64,000 nt of DNA, taken from contig NC_080672.1 of assembly GCF_030247195.1 (NCBI RefSeq), positions 5,766,001-5,830,000 of the forward strand, in the 5' to 3' direction. A model generated the notes under the pieces. The model was not told the DNA's origin. It did no database searches and saw nothing but the letters and a program-made list of their open reading frames with translations. Both the position numbers and the translations under genes were made by a program. Source of the stretch: Topomyia yanbarensis (lineage: Eukaryota; Arthropoda; Insecta; Diptera; Culicidae). Within the stretch, counting starts at the first letter, position 1. The number at the start of each line of letters is the position of its first letter. This document shows, in pieces, positions 11,936 through 23,544 of this stretch.

Positions 11936-14302
11936 CCATTTCACTCTCACAGAACCGTAGTGTGTTGTTGACTCGGTTGACCCCCGCCTAGGACGCCAGC
12001 CTTAGGAGAGCGCTGAAATCACTCAGGATAAGTTTGGCATTTCTATATCCTACACAATAAGTTATTGTTCGAAAGTCTAACTGAAAAAGAAAACCACTAA
12101 AGAGGCGCAACACTGAGTCTCCGCCAAGGTCAGCAGAAGACCTAGTTACGTCCCTGTGAACATGTGAAAATCGAACTATTAACAATATATAAGACATAAG
12201 AAACATAGCACATATTTTAATATTTTAACCATAACCACCTTAAACACATCATGGAATCAGAAGATTTTTTCTGGTCTAGACAATGTTCAAATAGTAGATG
12301 GTAAACCCGCCCAACTTCACCAATTCTCCTTGATCAAAGCTTTCTTCATTCTCAAACAACGTCATGCAACTATGAAGGACAAATTTCCACCTGTTAATTT
12401 TGCAGGTTACGGCTACATTATGCAAATGGTGTTAAGAGAAAAACGTTACGCAATATCTTTTATTTCTAGCCTAATGTCCTGTTATCTTTTCAATTTCCAT
12501 TACAGTTACAGTTCATCTCTTTTTTGAAATTTTGCAATGAAATACTAATCTTCCCTGTGATATGATGCTTTAACCTTTTCAGCGCTATCACGTCAACCTT
12601 AGGGTATTGGGGATTTGGATTTTTTTGAGAATCCTGCGTTCGACAGAATCTCGAAAGCCCCTCCCCCCTCCCCTGCCATCTAGGTGGTGATAGCTCTGAA
12701 ATATCATTTTGAAACACTATTTAAACTTTATTAAACGTAAACCTGCTAAATTTCCATTCAGCTTTATAACTACATACAAAATATAAGTATGATACTACTC
12801 AAGAGAATAAAGACAAAAAGCTATTAGGTAGAACAAAGCCATTCAAATTACTAATGCAAGAACAGATACTACTTCCCATTACTCACCAGGTAATTAATGA
12901 GCCTTATCTCTATTTTTAAATTTGTCATAGAACATGGAAGCCAAAAAAATCGGCTGGAAATAATAATTTAAAAAAAAGTTTTTGTTATTGGCAAATTGCC
13001 ACTCGGCCATTTTTCTATATTTTGCCATGAAGAATAAGGAGAATAATTTTCAAATGTTCTATCATGATGTGGAAATTGACTATATAAACTAACAATTTCT
13101 GTATCGTCAAAAATCAACGTTTTTTGCCCGAAAATAACCTTACCCACCCTCCCCCATTTACACAACCTGAAAGCTTCAAATTAAACTCATTGTGGGTCGC
13201 ACATACATGAAGCACTATATAATTGCCTTTTTTTCGGTAGTAGGGGTAGTACTCAAATTGAAAATTTCATGGCCTATGATCAGAAACAAAATAATCCCAT
13301 CAAAAAGTAGTATAAACTTATCCGTCGAATTTTTTGTGTCTATTCGATGAAGACGCTTGCCAATAACAAAATTAAAATATGGGGAGTCGTTATACTCCGC
13401 ATACGCGCAATTCAATTCTCTAGTACTAGAAACAAATAGGATTCTAAATTACAGTGGCGAAGATGGTATTGCAAGCAAATTGGAACCATCTTCATATCGT
13501 AACAGCAGAACCTAATCGCGAGTATGTACACACAGCAGCGCTTCATCCTCTCCGGGCTGAGATTATTACCCATAAAAAAAAACTTCACTCCATTCGAGAC
13601 GCCGCGGCGCAGGCTTCGTCACAGCATGCACGAAGGGGATAATAACATTGCACCTTGAGTGCGATGGTGAATGGATGATCGAATTTCAAACGGTTCAATT
13701 TAGGGATCAAGACCGAATTAATTTTGAAGGATCTTTTAACACCTTTTTCATAACATAGCAGGAGCGTAGTCCCAGATGTTTCTCTACGAAAAATTAATCT
13801 TCGATATCATCACGATTTAATCAAATTTGAGTATCCCTAGTCATTAGAAGACATAAACTTTGACTAACCTTTCGTGTTCTTTGGAGTGTGACAAGAAGCC
13901 TCACACGAAGGTAGACTCAGCCAAGGAACAAACTAGTTTCCCATGCTCAATTTCGTTGGATGTGAAATTGCGATATGAAATGATACGGGAAATTAAATTA
14001 TTTTACAACAGACGGCAGCAGTGTCATGGCGTTTTCTTGTTTTTCCTGCGGACTCCTGTTAAAGCTAATTCGGTAAAGTAATCATATTACGCATCTATTA
14101 CTGATGAAACAAAATGCGGAGATGCTTCGGGGGAGATAACAGCATTATAAAAGAAATGCTTCTGAAGTTGGAGCTTTATTTGCCGTTGTCCAGGGATAAT
14201 CTAAAGAGTCGATACAATACTCAAGCTTTGCGATTTTTGTGATTTAATAAGTTGAAATTGAATAATTGGATTAAAAGTAAATTTTTGTTATGATCATGGT
14301 AC
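11936..14302. other. Intergenic sequence without recognised features
   Basis: No coding, RNA or terminal-repeat signature could be supported here. Confidence 0.35.
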
Positions 14303-14304
14303 TA

Positions 14305-15026
14305 CACTACAAAAGAAACTTTACCCATTTTATGTATTCATTTTCGGAAGTTATTCGAGCTGTCAAAGAATGGGTACTTTTTTGTTTCCAACAATGGGTA
14401 CTTTTTATCCATTTCACTACCTCTCGATGAGGTAATGCCAATGGGTGTATTGATCCTGATAATGCTTGAAAAATCCTTTCAAAATAATTTCAAGCGAATT
14501 AAAATGCAAATTGTGGATCGTAGCGGAACCTGCAAATTATCGGCTCGTAGCCGAAAGCGTACCGAAATCGGAACATTTCGGCAATACGCCGAAAACAACG
14601 GCAGTTTAAACCACTGAGGATGTTGCAAATATGCACCAGCTCCGAAATTTTGACCGCTTTGGAAGCCGATAAAAATATTGTGACCAGTGACAGATTTTAT
14701 TTAGATTTATGGCTTTAGAACAGATTCGTATTCTTTCATGAGAGGGAAATATGTAATGTGAAATCGATGTTTTGTAATGTATTTTTTTAATTTAGAAATA
14801 ATTCTATTTTCAATATTTATCAGTCTATGGCGATTTTCATGAATGTGTATTTTTACGCATTTTGTTCCACAGTTCTGGGAAAAATAATGGATAATACGTA
14901 CCCAGGTTGGTACATGGCCTGTACTCATTATTGAGTACAAGGTCTTTACCCATTAAGTGGGTTATTCCACTTTAATTGAAAATGGGTAGTTTTTTACGCA
15001 TTAATGCGTACTTTATTTTATCAGTG
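14305..15026. mobile_element. TA-flanked non-autonomous DNA transposon, 722 bp
   Basis: The left end CACTACAAAAGAAACTTTAC and the right end, in reverse complement, CACTGATAAAATAAAGTACG form imperfect inverted repeats. Each is bordered by TA (14303-14304, 15027-15028). Inside, AATGGGTA/TACCCATT motifs recur near both ends. No transposase is seen. Confidence 0.6.
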
Positions 15027-15028
15027 TA

Positions 15029-17113
15029 ATTCGCTATATTTGTGCTAACATAAAGTGACCAGATGTGTTCGTGATGAACACGGGACGTGCTCGAAAAAAC
15101 TATAAGTAATATTTTCTTCTAAAACTATCTGTACAACCTCGAAAGACTTAAGTTCGTTAGTGGAAAAGCATAAGCATAATAGATCGCCCGTAGTTGCTAC
15201 TCTGTTATTGACCAGAACCAAATTAGGTTGCAAAATGTTTATTGGAACAACATGCTTGGGAATAGCATGATGAGCCAAATAGTACAATCTATACTGATCC
15301 CTGCATGCTGATCAATACCGACGCCGGCCACGTCCGAATGCAGAGTGTTAGTCCGATACATGTTGCTACAAGAAACCGAGGAATCCTTCGCATCTCCATA
15401 TGTATCACGGGAAGCAGAGAGTTGTTAGCAAGTGTGCCAATAGCGTTATCAATTATCATGTAATAATTGCTCTGGGCAGCCGGCTGCCGAGAATTTGGAA
15501 AATTTATCATATGATGTATTAATACGATTAGCAAAATAAGCAACGCGAATCCGGATAGCCGGCTATAAGGAGCACACTGCTTATATTTTTAATAATATTC
15601 AATCACGAACGCTTATATCGAACATTGAAGAGAAATACAAAGGATCGTTAACCTGATGCACGGGCTTGTTACCAATAACGGAACTTGAAATTAGATTCAT
15701 TAAAACAAACGCGGCGAATTTTCAGTACGTATTGACCCGCGATCATCGATACCAGTCAAATCCCATTAAAAGCCAACCTCCGAACAACTATTCATTTTTA
15801 CGGTGTCGTCTTCTTGGCTAGATCCGTTCGCACCCTCTCATTCTGCTACTATCGGCAGACAGCACCCAGTCGTCGTCGGTCGAAGGACTAAATGTCATCA
15901 ATAGACCTAGACTTGCGTGGAGGCATGACATAGAATTGAAAGCTAACCAATGAACATGACAGCAAAACACGCATTCTTCGTGCTGACATAACTGAAGGTA
16001 ATTGCCAACCGGTCCACGATCCCTCTCACGAATTGTCAATTCTCAAACCTCATACATGATTGAAGTGATCATTCCACTCAAATAAGGATATGTGCTTTCA
16101 CTATGCACATTGAATGCTCTGTGGATCAGTTCCCCCGTCGGTAAAACAAACCATAAACAAACATAGAAAAGAGTTTGCTCAGTCCAAAGGAAAGTTGGCC
16201 GAGCGGCGGATACGTGTTCCCTTACAGTGCCATCACACCAACGAACACCAAAAATTTACATGCGACAAAATATCTGCAATCCCTAATATAAAAGAATCAA
16301 AACCTCTACTAATTTGCAATGAAAAAAGAAAGCAAAAAAATAGTTAAATATCTAAGGCGGCTCATTTTCAAATATAGCACCGCCGATGAAACACCCAATA
16401 AAAAATAGGGGACGCGGACGAAAATAGCTGAACACCGACTGGCTGGTTTGCTACCTATTTTTCGAGCAAAGAATTTTTGGGCGACACCTGGTAGTCGCAA
16501 GTCGCCGGTGAAACGCCAATTATTTGAATATGCCAATTTTTCTTATTGCCGTATTTTTTTCACTTTTCGGATCGAATTTTTTCTCTGAAAACCCATTTTT
16601 CATTATTTTTAGAATGTACACTGTGTTTCTAGATGTTCTTTGTGCACTTTTATTGTCCTTGAATCGGGAATCAACGGCCCGTAATGCGGGGAAAAGATTT
16701 TTTTTTTTCATTTGCTGGAATTCGATTTTCATAAAATGTCACCACTCACGTCAGTCGAAAATATGCCGAAAAATACGTTTAATTTGTATAATCGTTGAAT
16801 TACACCGTTATTCACACTTTCGATAACCGGAAGGCAGTAAACTGTGCCGAAATTTATGAAAATCAATTGACTCGAAGGGGCTCTATGCGAGTCAACCGCT
16901 CGCGACGAAGATACACACTCGAATCCCCTGACTTCAGTTCGTTAGTGGAAAACGAAAAGAATTTCCTTTATTTTGAGCCGATTCTATGGATTTCGGAAAA
17001 TGTAAAATAAATCAATAAATTTAATTTTAATTTGAAAATAAAGTTCAGATACTTAATATTAGCTTTATAAACGAAAAAAAAGTATAAATGGGTACGAAAG
17101 GGTACAAAACCTA
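15029..17113. other. Intergenic sequence without recognised features
   Basis: Open frames up to about 100 codons occur, but none has family resemblance or splice-consistent neighbours. Confidence 0.35.
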
Positions 17114-17750
17114 AGTTAGTATTTAGCGTTTCGGATTCTCCTCATCAGTAACTAGCACCTTCTTGGCACCAGTTAGATGCTAAATCTAAACTAGTACCAA
17201 CATTGACACTAGTTATCATAATTTCAGGCGTTGGGTACTTAAGCCCAGCGATTTTTTTGAAATGTCTGTAGAAGAATAGCTAAAATGTCTGTAAACGTCT
17301 GTAGATGGTTGTGTAAATCCTAGTTACACTAAAATTTAACTTTAAAAATAGATTGAAAGTAGAATTCTATTGTGAAGGAATCACTTGTATTTGAAAACAG
17401 TTATTCTAGTGCACTTTTACTAAACACTATTACCCTTTTAAAAGTCTGTAGATCTCTGGCTACGTCTGTAGGAGACATCAAAAGTCTGTAAAATACAGAC
17501 ATGTCTGTAAATCTGGCATCGCTGCTTGAGCCAAAAGACTGTTTCGGATTACACATCCCCATCAGCAAAGCCCGAACTTCTGTGCTTGACTTCCGAGACA
17601 TCACTCGGGACAAGCCAGTCATTTATGTTCATGCAAGACGTATGACTTTTTGGATTAAGCGTCTAACTAGTGCCAATTTTGGTACTAGTTTAGATTACCA
17701 AGAAGGTGCTAGTTGCTGATGAGGAGAATCCAAAACGCTAAATACTAACT
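17114..17750. mobile_element. Inverted-repeat element, arms about 100 bp
   Basis: The left arm begins AGTTAGTATTTAGCGTTTCG and the right arm ends with its complement CGCTAAATACTAACT. Matching continues through the CTCATCAG...ACTAGCACC and CTAAACTAGTACCAA segments to about 17213 on the left. The interior carries repeated GTCTGTA motifs and a GGCATCGCTG end that resembles another MITE, so it may be nested. Confidence 0.75.
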
Positions 17751-18650
17751 GTTTTTTTTTTTGATTTTTCAAAAAATTTCTCAACTTTTCACAACATGTT
17801 TTTTACAAAGAAGGATGAATTTTCTGTAACTTATTTTCGGAGCGTTTTGCGATGATTTTCTAATATTCTTATTGCAAAATGCCTCAGAAACATTTCATAT
17901 TGTACAAAACACTCATGAAAGGTTTTGAGTCGTGGTACCTAATCTGAGAATAACGTGGCTAAAAGTACAATTTTAGCCAATTTCTTCTGATTTACCTATA
18001 ACTGTAGTTCATTATTAATATAGTGGAATCAAACGGAAGACATCTGTCTTAAGAGGGTTAATCGGTTAGTATGTTATTGTAAAAGTAATAAGAATACCAA
18101 TTTTGTAAATAGCTCTCGTAGTAAACTGGGCAAATGTGTGAAGAAGAACTGTACAAAATTTCAGAACGATGTCCAAAGGATTCCCTGTCGCTGATCCTAT
18201 TTTTATATATGGCAATAAAAATTTAGAAATATTATATAGCAATTAACTAAATAGTCTGGCACTCTATATCCATCCTCTCCGCCCCTCTTAATAGCATGAT
18301 AGTACCAAATTAAATAAAAATCGAAGGTATAAAGAGAGATGCTTGCTTCAGCAGCTAGATGCACCACGACCTTCTATACTTGTTTTATCTGATAAAAGAA
18401 AAGTAATCAATCTCCTATGCTTTTGCTGCAACAATTTGCAATTATTGGCTGTGTATACTAATCACTCGTACGTGTCCATTGTTCAAAATTAAATATTAAT
18501 TATGGGATCTCTACTGTAAGATTGAGTTTTCGGTAGTCGGCGATAGGTATCTAATAAACACGTTTGCCAACAGGCGCATGATGAACTTGGTGGATTAATA
18601 TTCCATAATCGAAATTGGAAATGCTCCAGCGCACGTGATCTGAATTCAAC
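17751..18650. other. Intergenic sequence without recognised features
   Basis: Low-complexity T tracts and AT-rich DNA. Nothing codable was recognised. Confidence 0.35.
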
Positions 18651-19807
18651 ATGCAGTTTCTATACGTGCTGAACGTTCGATATCCACAGGTAAGTGTTGT
18701 AAAAATATAGCCACTGCGATTTCATTGCGGAATTCTCGCCTTCTATTTGAACAGAATTTGCAACCGAATCATAGGATGACTTTTCAGTTTGTCTTCACAT
18801 CTCGCCCTGAGCAGAAGCAAAAAATCGTCCCGCGCAAGTGAAGCAGTCAATTCTACCTAAAAATCAATCGGTGCCTATCACACAAGCAGTCCATATAACA
18901 ATAGCCTATACCTACTGTGCGATTTAGTGATGAGTGACGGTGCCCAGCAAAAAGCAACCCAGATACGGCCGAACTGTGTTGCTGTTGATTTTTCGAAATG
19001 CCCCGTAAGACCAGCCATTCGGGAAGTGGAACAGTTATTAAAAGTGCAGATGAAACTCAATCTGGCTGAAGTGAAAACCCTACTAATGCATCATATCAAA
19101 CATTGCGTGCTGATTTCGTTCAACAACATTAACCAAGCTGAGTCATTCGCCTCGCGAAACAACATGCAGCACACCGCCGAATGCGGCAATGTTAAATATA
19201 GCATTCCCGTATACATCGAGAACGGCGCTGTAGAAGTTCGTGTCCATGATTTGGCTACGCGTACCCCTGACGGCGCGATTAAAAAATGCTTGCAAAAATA
19301 CGGAGAAGTAGACTCCGTTACACATGAGACTTGGAGGAATTTTTTCCCGGGCATCCCTAACGGTGTTCGTGTGGTGAGAATGTGTGTGACCAAGCCAATT
19401 CCCTCATATATAACCGTCACAGCGTTAGGAAGTGACGATGTTCTCATTCATCAAACATCACTAGTCACGTACCCAGGGCAAATTCCTACGTGCCAGTTCT
19501 GTAAGAGTAAGACACAAACTGGAACATCTGACCGCGAGCAGCAGGAAAGTAGTACGGATGAGGACATGGACATGAACGACAACGTAAAAGAAGACAAACG
19601 GAACGAACCTCAAATGGCAGTGGACAACACTGGCAGTATTTCGCCCCCTAGAAAAAGGATCTCAACACGCAGCAGAAAGCTGCGTCTAAACGAGACAAAA
19701 AACTTAACATAGTTGTTTTTTTTTTATTTATTGTAAAAAACGAACAATCGGCCTCGTTGAGCTACCGCATTTGGGCCTAAATAAATTTAATAATTATAAA
19801 AAAATAG
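18651..19807 (+). mobile_element. ORF1-only LINE copy (non-LTR retrotransposon)
   Basis: A 5' leader precedes a single open ORF1. The stop is followed directly by a 3' untranslated segment (GGCCTCGTTGAGCTACCG ... AAATAAATTTAATAATTATAAAAAAA) that looks like a LINE tail ending in A-rich sequence. No ORF2 (endonuclease/RT) lies between. The 5' boundary is approximate. Confidence 0.65.
18930..19712 (+). CDS. LINE ORF1 (gag-like nucleic-acid-binding) protein, internally shortened
   Basis: A 260-residue frame starts at ATG 18930; the in-frame GTG three bases upstream is not needed. Residues of the form HDLATRTPDGAIKKCLQKYG and GVRVVRMCVTKPIPSYI are typical of ORF1 proteins of mosquito non-LTR retrotransposons, which bind element RNA in the ribonucleoprotein. 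The zinc-knuckle region starts (TCQFC) but jumps at once to an acidic, Asp/Glu-rich tail (STDEDMDMNDN) and a basic end (PPRKRISTRSRKLRL). A knuckle deletion relative to the relic at 11270-11935 is therefore likely. The frame is otherwise intact, in contrast to the relics at 11270 and 51276. Confidence 0.75.
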   Translation: MSDGAQQKATQIRPNCVAVDFSKCPVRPAIREVEQLLKVQMKLNLAEVKTLLMHHIKHCVLISFNNINQAESFASRNNMQHTAECGNVKYSIPVYIENGAVEVRVHDLATRTPDGAIKKCLQKYGEVDSVTHETWRNFFPGIPNGVRVVRMCVTKPIPSYITVTALGSDDVLIHQTSLVTYPGQIPTCQFCKSKTQTGTSDREQQESSTDEDMDMNDNVKEDKRNEPQMAVDNTGSISPPRKRISTRSRKLRLNETKNLT

Positions 19808-20004
19808 GATGACTTTAACTTCATAAGTGTTGTCACAATAGGTTCTGCGACTTTCCTCGAAAGTACCAAGCAAAAAATACGGTTTTGCCTTTCTCATATA
19901 AAGAAAGGCTATGCAATCACTGTTAAAATCGACTTTTTAACGGAGGCCCGGAGGGCCGAGTGTCATACACCATTCGATTCAGTTCGTCGAGATCGGCAAA
20001 TGTC

Positions 20005-20059
20005 TGTGTGTGTGTATGTATGTGTGTGTGTGCGTGTGTGTGTGTATGTGTGTGTGTGT
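20005..20059. repeat. (TG)n-rich microsatellite
   Basis: Alternating TG interrupted by TATG steps inside the first repeat head. Confidence 0.85.
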
Positions 20060-21222
20060 CATTTAAACTCACACAATTTTCTCAGAGATGGCTGAACCGA
20101 TTTTCGCAAACTTAGTTTCATATAAAAGGTATAACGCTCCCATAAGCTGCTATTGAATTTTTAGTTGATCCGACTTCCGGTTCCGGAGTTACGGGTTGAA
20201 GAGTGCGGTCACACAGCAAATTCCCATATAAACTGGTACCACCATGATGTTCAAATGATGTAAAACATATTAAAATTGATGTAACAATACTCTAGTTTGC
20301 GGGTCTGGATCACTAATGATCAATCAAAGCAGCTTTGACCACATTGGCCACCTATGACAGTTCATGACGCCCCCGGGGAACTCGCCAAGTTCCTAAGCTT
20401 ATATCACACCCATTCCCCAACGAATTCTCTACCGATTTTTACAAACTTGATTTCAAATGAAAGATACAGTAATACCATTGACTGCTGCTGAATTTCATTC
20501 GGTTCTGACTTTTGCTTCCGGAGTTACAGGGGTGTTAGTAAGGATACACTGGAATTTCCCATATAAATCGGTACAATCGTAATACCTCAGAGGCTAAAAA
20601 CTATTGAAATGGTCACCAAATTACTTCTAATCGCAGATCTAGATCACTGATTGCCAATCAAACATTCTTTGAATATATTGTCCACTATCGACGATTCCGG
20701 AAGTCCGGAATTCCGGGCATATTCCACAAATAAAGTCACATCGGTTCTTCGGTGATGACTGAACCGATTTTCTCAAACCAAGTCTCAAATGGAAGGCAAA
20801 ATATGCAGCTGAGTATTGCATCAGAGCCCCTCCAGCCCCCCCCCCCCCGCCTTTCCCTTACATCTCACTCCTTCATCACTAGCGTCCCCTTGGACCACCC
20901 TCACGCCCGCATTTCCTTCATCCACCCCGTATACCAAAATAAGATGAAGGATTTCTGACGCATCCTCCACTCCCACTCTACTAACCCCCCATTCCCTCCA
21001 CTTTTAAACCCATTCCACCAACATTTCAAAATATAATCACATGAAGATAACATTGAACTCATGCTGATTAAGCTAATTAAATACTATTCTTTTGCCTTTC
21101 TCATATAGAAAGGTTACGCAATTGCTCCAAAAACCGATTTTCTAACCGAGGCCCGGAGGGCCGAGTCTCATATAACATTCGACTCAGTTCGCAGAATCGA
21201 GATCGAGATCGCAAAATATCTG

Positions 21223-21296
21223 TGTGTATGTATGTGTGTATGTATGTATGTATGTATGTATGTATGTATGTATGTATGTATGTATGTGTGTATGTG
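21223..21296. repeat. (TATG)n microsatellite
   Basis: Almost uninterrupted TATG units inside the second repeat head. A similar TG/TATG tract lies at 21785-21853 in the third head. Confidence 0.9.
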
Positions 21297-23014
21297 CGGA
21301 TTTGTTAACAAAATGTCCACATCGGTTTTTTGGAGATGGCTGAACCGATTTTTACAAACTAAGATTCAAATGAAAGGTATACTATTCCCATAGGTTGCTA
21401 TTGAATTTGATTTTCAACCGACACCTTGTCCCGGATTACGAGTTGAAGAGTATGGTTACAAAACAAAATTTGTTGATTTGTCCACATCGGTTTCTCGGAA
21501 TTTTCTGAACCGATTTTGACAAACTTGATTTTAAATGGAAGGTCCATCAGCTGCTGTTGAATTTTGTGTGGATCCGAGTTCTGGTTCCTGAATTACAGGG
21601 TGATACGTACGATCACGCAGCAAATCTCGATTCTAACGAATTCTGCGATGAATGTAAAAAGGTGAAATTTTTGCCTTTCTCAATAGAAAGGTATTGCAAT
21701 TGTTCTGAAAACCGATTTTTTAACGGAGGCCCGGAGGGCCGAGTGACATATACCATTCGATTCAGTTCGTCGAGTTCGGCAAATGTCTGTGTGTGTATGA
21801 ATGTATGTGTGTATGTATGTATGTGTGTGTATGTGCGTATGCGTGTGTGTATGTTACCAAAAATGTCACTCATTTTTCTCAGAGATGGCTGAACCGATTT
21901 TGACAAACTTAGTCCCAAATAAAAGGTGCAACGTTTCCATAGGCTGCTATTGAATTTCTAATGGATCCGACTTTCGGTTCCGGAATTACAGGGTGATAAG
22001 TACGAACACGCAGAAAATGTCGATTTTAATAAATTCTGCAATGAATGCATAGAGGTGAAATTTTTTCGAAAATATGACCACAACTGCTTCGATTTGTTAG
22101 TATTAGGTCACTAACATCCATTCAAAGTCTATTTGGCCACATTGGCCACCACCATCGGTTCCGGAAGCCCCGGCGGAAGTATCTAAATTCAGAATAACAG
22201 TCACATCGGTTTCTCGGAGATGGCTAGACCGATTCGACCAAACTTGGCCTCAAATGAAAAGTATTGCGTCCCCGTAAATGGCTATTTAATTTCATCCCGA
22301 TCCGACTTCCGGTTCCGGAGTTATAGGTTGTGGCGTGCGATCACATAGCAAATTGTGATTCAAACCGATACTCCGATGAAAGCAAAAAAGGTAAAAATTT
22401 CGCTAAAATATCTCTCAAACAACTTAAATTTGCTGTTCTAGGTCACCGACGGCCAACCAAACTTTCGTTCACTACATTGACCACCATAGACGGTTCCGGA
22501 AGTGCTCGGGAAAAGCGGCCATCTTTCGAAATTTACGAACTCACATCAGTTTCCCGGAAATGGTTGGGCCGATTTTCACAAACTTAGTCCCAAATGATAG
22601 CTATAATATCCCCAAAGATGTTTATAAAATTTCGTACGGATCGCTTATATGGGGCCGGAAATATAGACTAAATCGTCCGGTCACATATGAAATTCCCATA
22701 TAAGCCGGAGCTCAAATTTTTTTTTCAAAGGGGGGACCCCATGAAATTTCAGAAATCGAATTCGTATTTTTGATGCCAAACATCTTTAAAATGCATGAAA
22801 CGTCGAAATTTTATGTTATCTCGAAAAAAATTTTCAGTTCAATATTACCGTGGCTGTTTTTTCTTCTTCAAAATTTTAGAACTCGAATAATGATTTATTT
22901 TCCTGTAAATAGTTGTCATGTGATGTACAATAATAAAATGTAATATATGCATTTAAAAGCTTTTAATGAATATAAACAACGCACACATTCTCGTGATTCA
23001 TGATTGAGAAAGGC

Positions 23015-23544
23015 ACAATTGCACCGCTAGGTGGATTAAAATAGGTTTTAATTAGTGACATTGCTTGTAGTACTTCCCTTTGGATTGAAGAGCAGTATAG
23101 GTTTGTAATAAGGGAAGCCCGTTTAGGAACAACCATACGAAGTGGCGACCCACCTTCCTGAGATCGAAAATAATGTAACAGTGTTATGTATTGCGCTTGT
23201 TAGTGGATTTTAAAATAAGCTTTACGCAGAAGCGGCGGCCCCTTGCAAGCAAACCTGTTATCCACTCGTATACCCGGTTTACTCCTACATACGGATTGTA
23301 TTACGAGGAGAAAAAGGCGTCAGGCTAGCAAGTCCAGCGCTGCCTCGATGATGACGAGACGATGTCAACACGGTAGGGGACAACGCTACTTTTATCATTT
23401 TGAAACTGGGTTTATTTGAAAAATATTTATAAATAGTTATCTTAAAGCTACATGTTGCTCACACGTTTCATATATCGTCGCGGGAAAATTTGTCCCTTTT
23501 AGTCCGAACGTTTTCCCTATTCTCCTATTTGGTTCAGGGGGGGG
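23015..23544. repeat. Intergenic DNA with a GCAAGC-AACCTGT-ATCCACTCG block
   Basis: The block at about 23244-23295 (GCAAGCAAACCTGTTATCCA and following) resembles part of the foldback element at 38970-39030, so it is a fragment of that family. Nothing else was recognised. Confidence 0.5.

Larger units (their letters stand above)
19883..23014. repeat. Cluster of TTGCCTTTCTC-ended repeat units
   Basis: Three same-orientation heads start near 19883, 21091 and 21668. Each runs TTTGCCTTTCTCA, then GGAGGCCCGGAGGGCCGAGT, then a TG/TATG microsatellite. Downstream bodies repeat GATGGCTGAACCGATTTT, AAATGAAAGGTATAAC-like and TTCCGGTTCCGGAGTTA blocks many times. The cluster closes with GAGAAAGGCA at 23005-23014, the complement of the head. 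It is a tandem or nested non-coding transposon family widespread in Aedes-like genomes (remembered, not searched). Confidence 0.75.

Noticed and set aside
15289..15543. Possible receptor fragment on the minus strand (hydrophobic 84-codon frame)
   Set aside because: Hydrophobic by composition only; no recognisable chemoreceptor motif and no adjoining exon.
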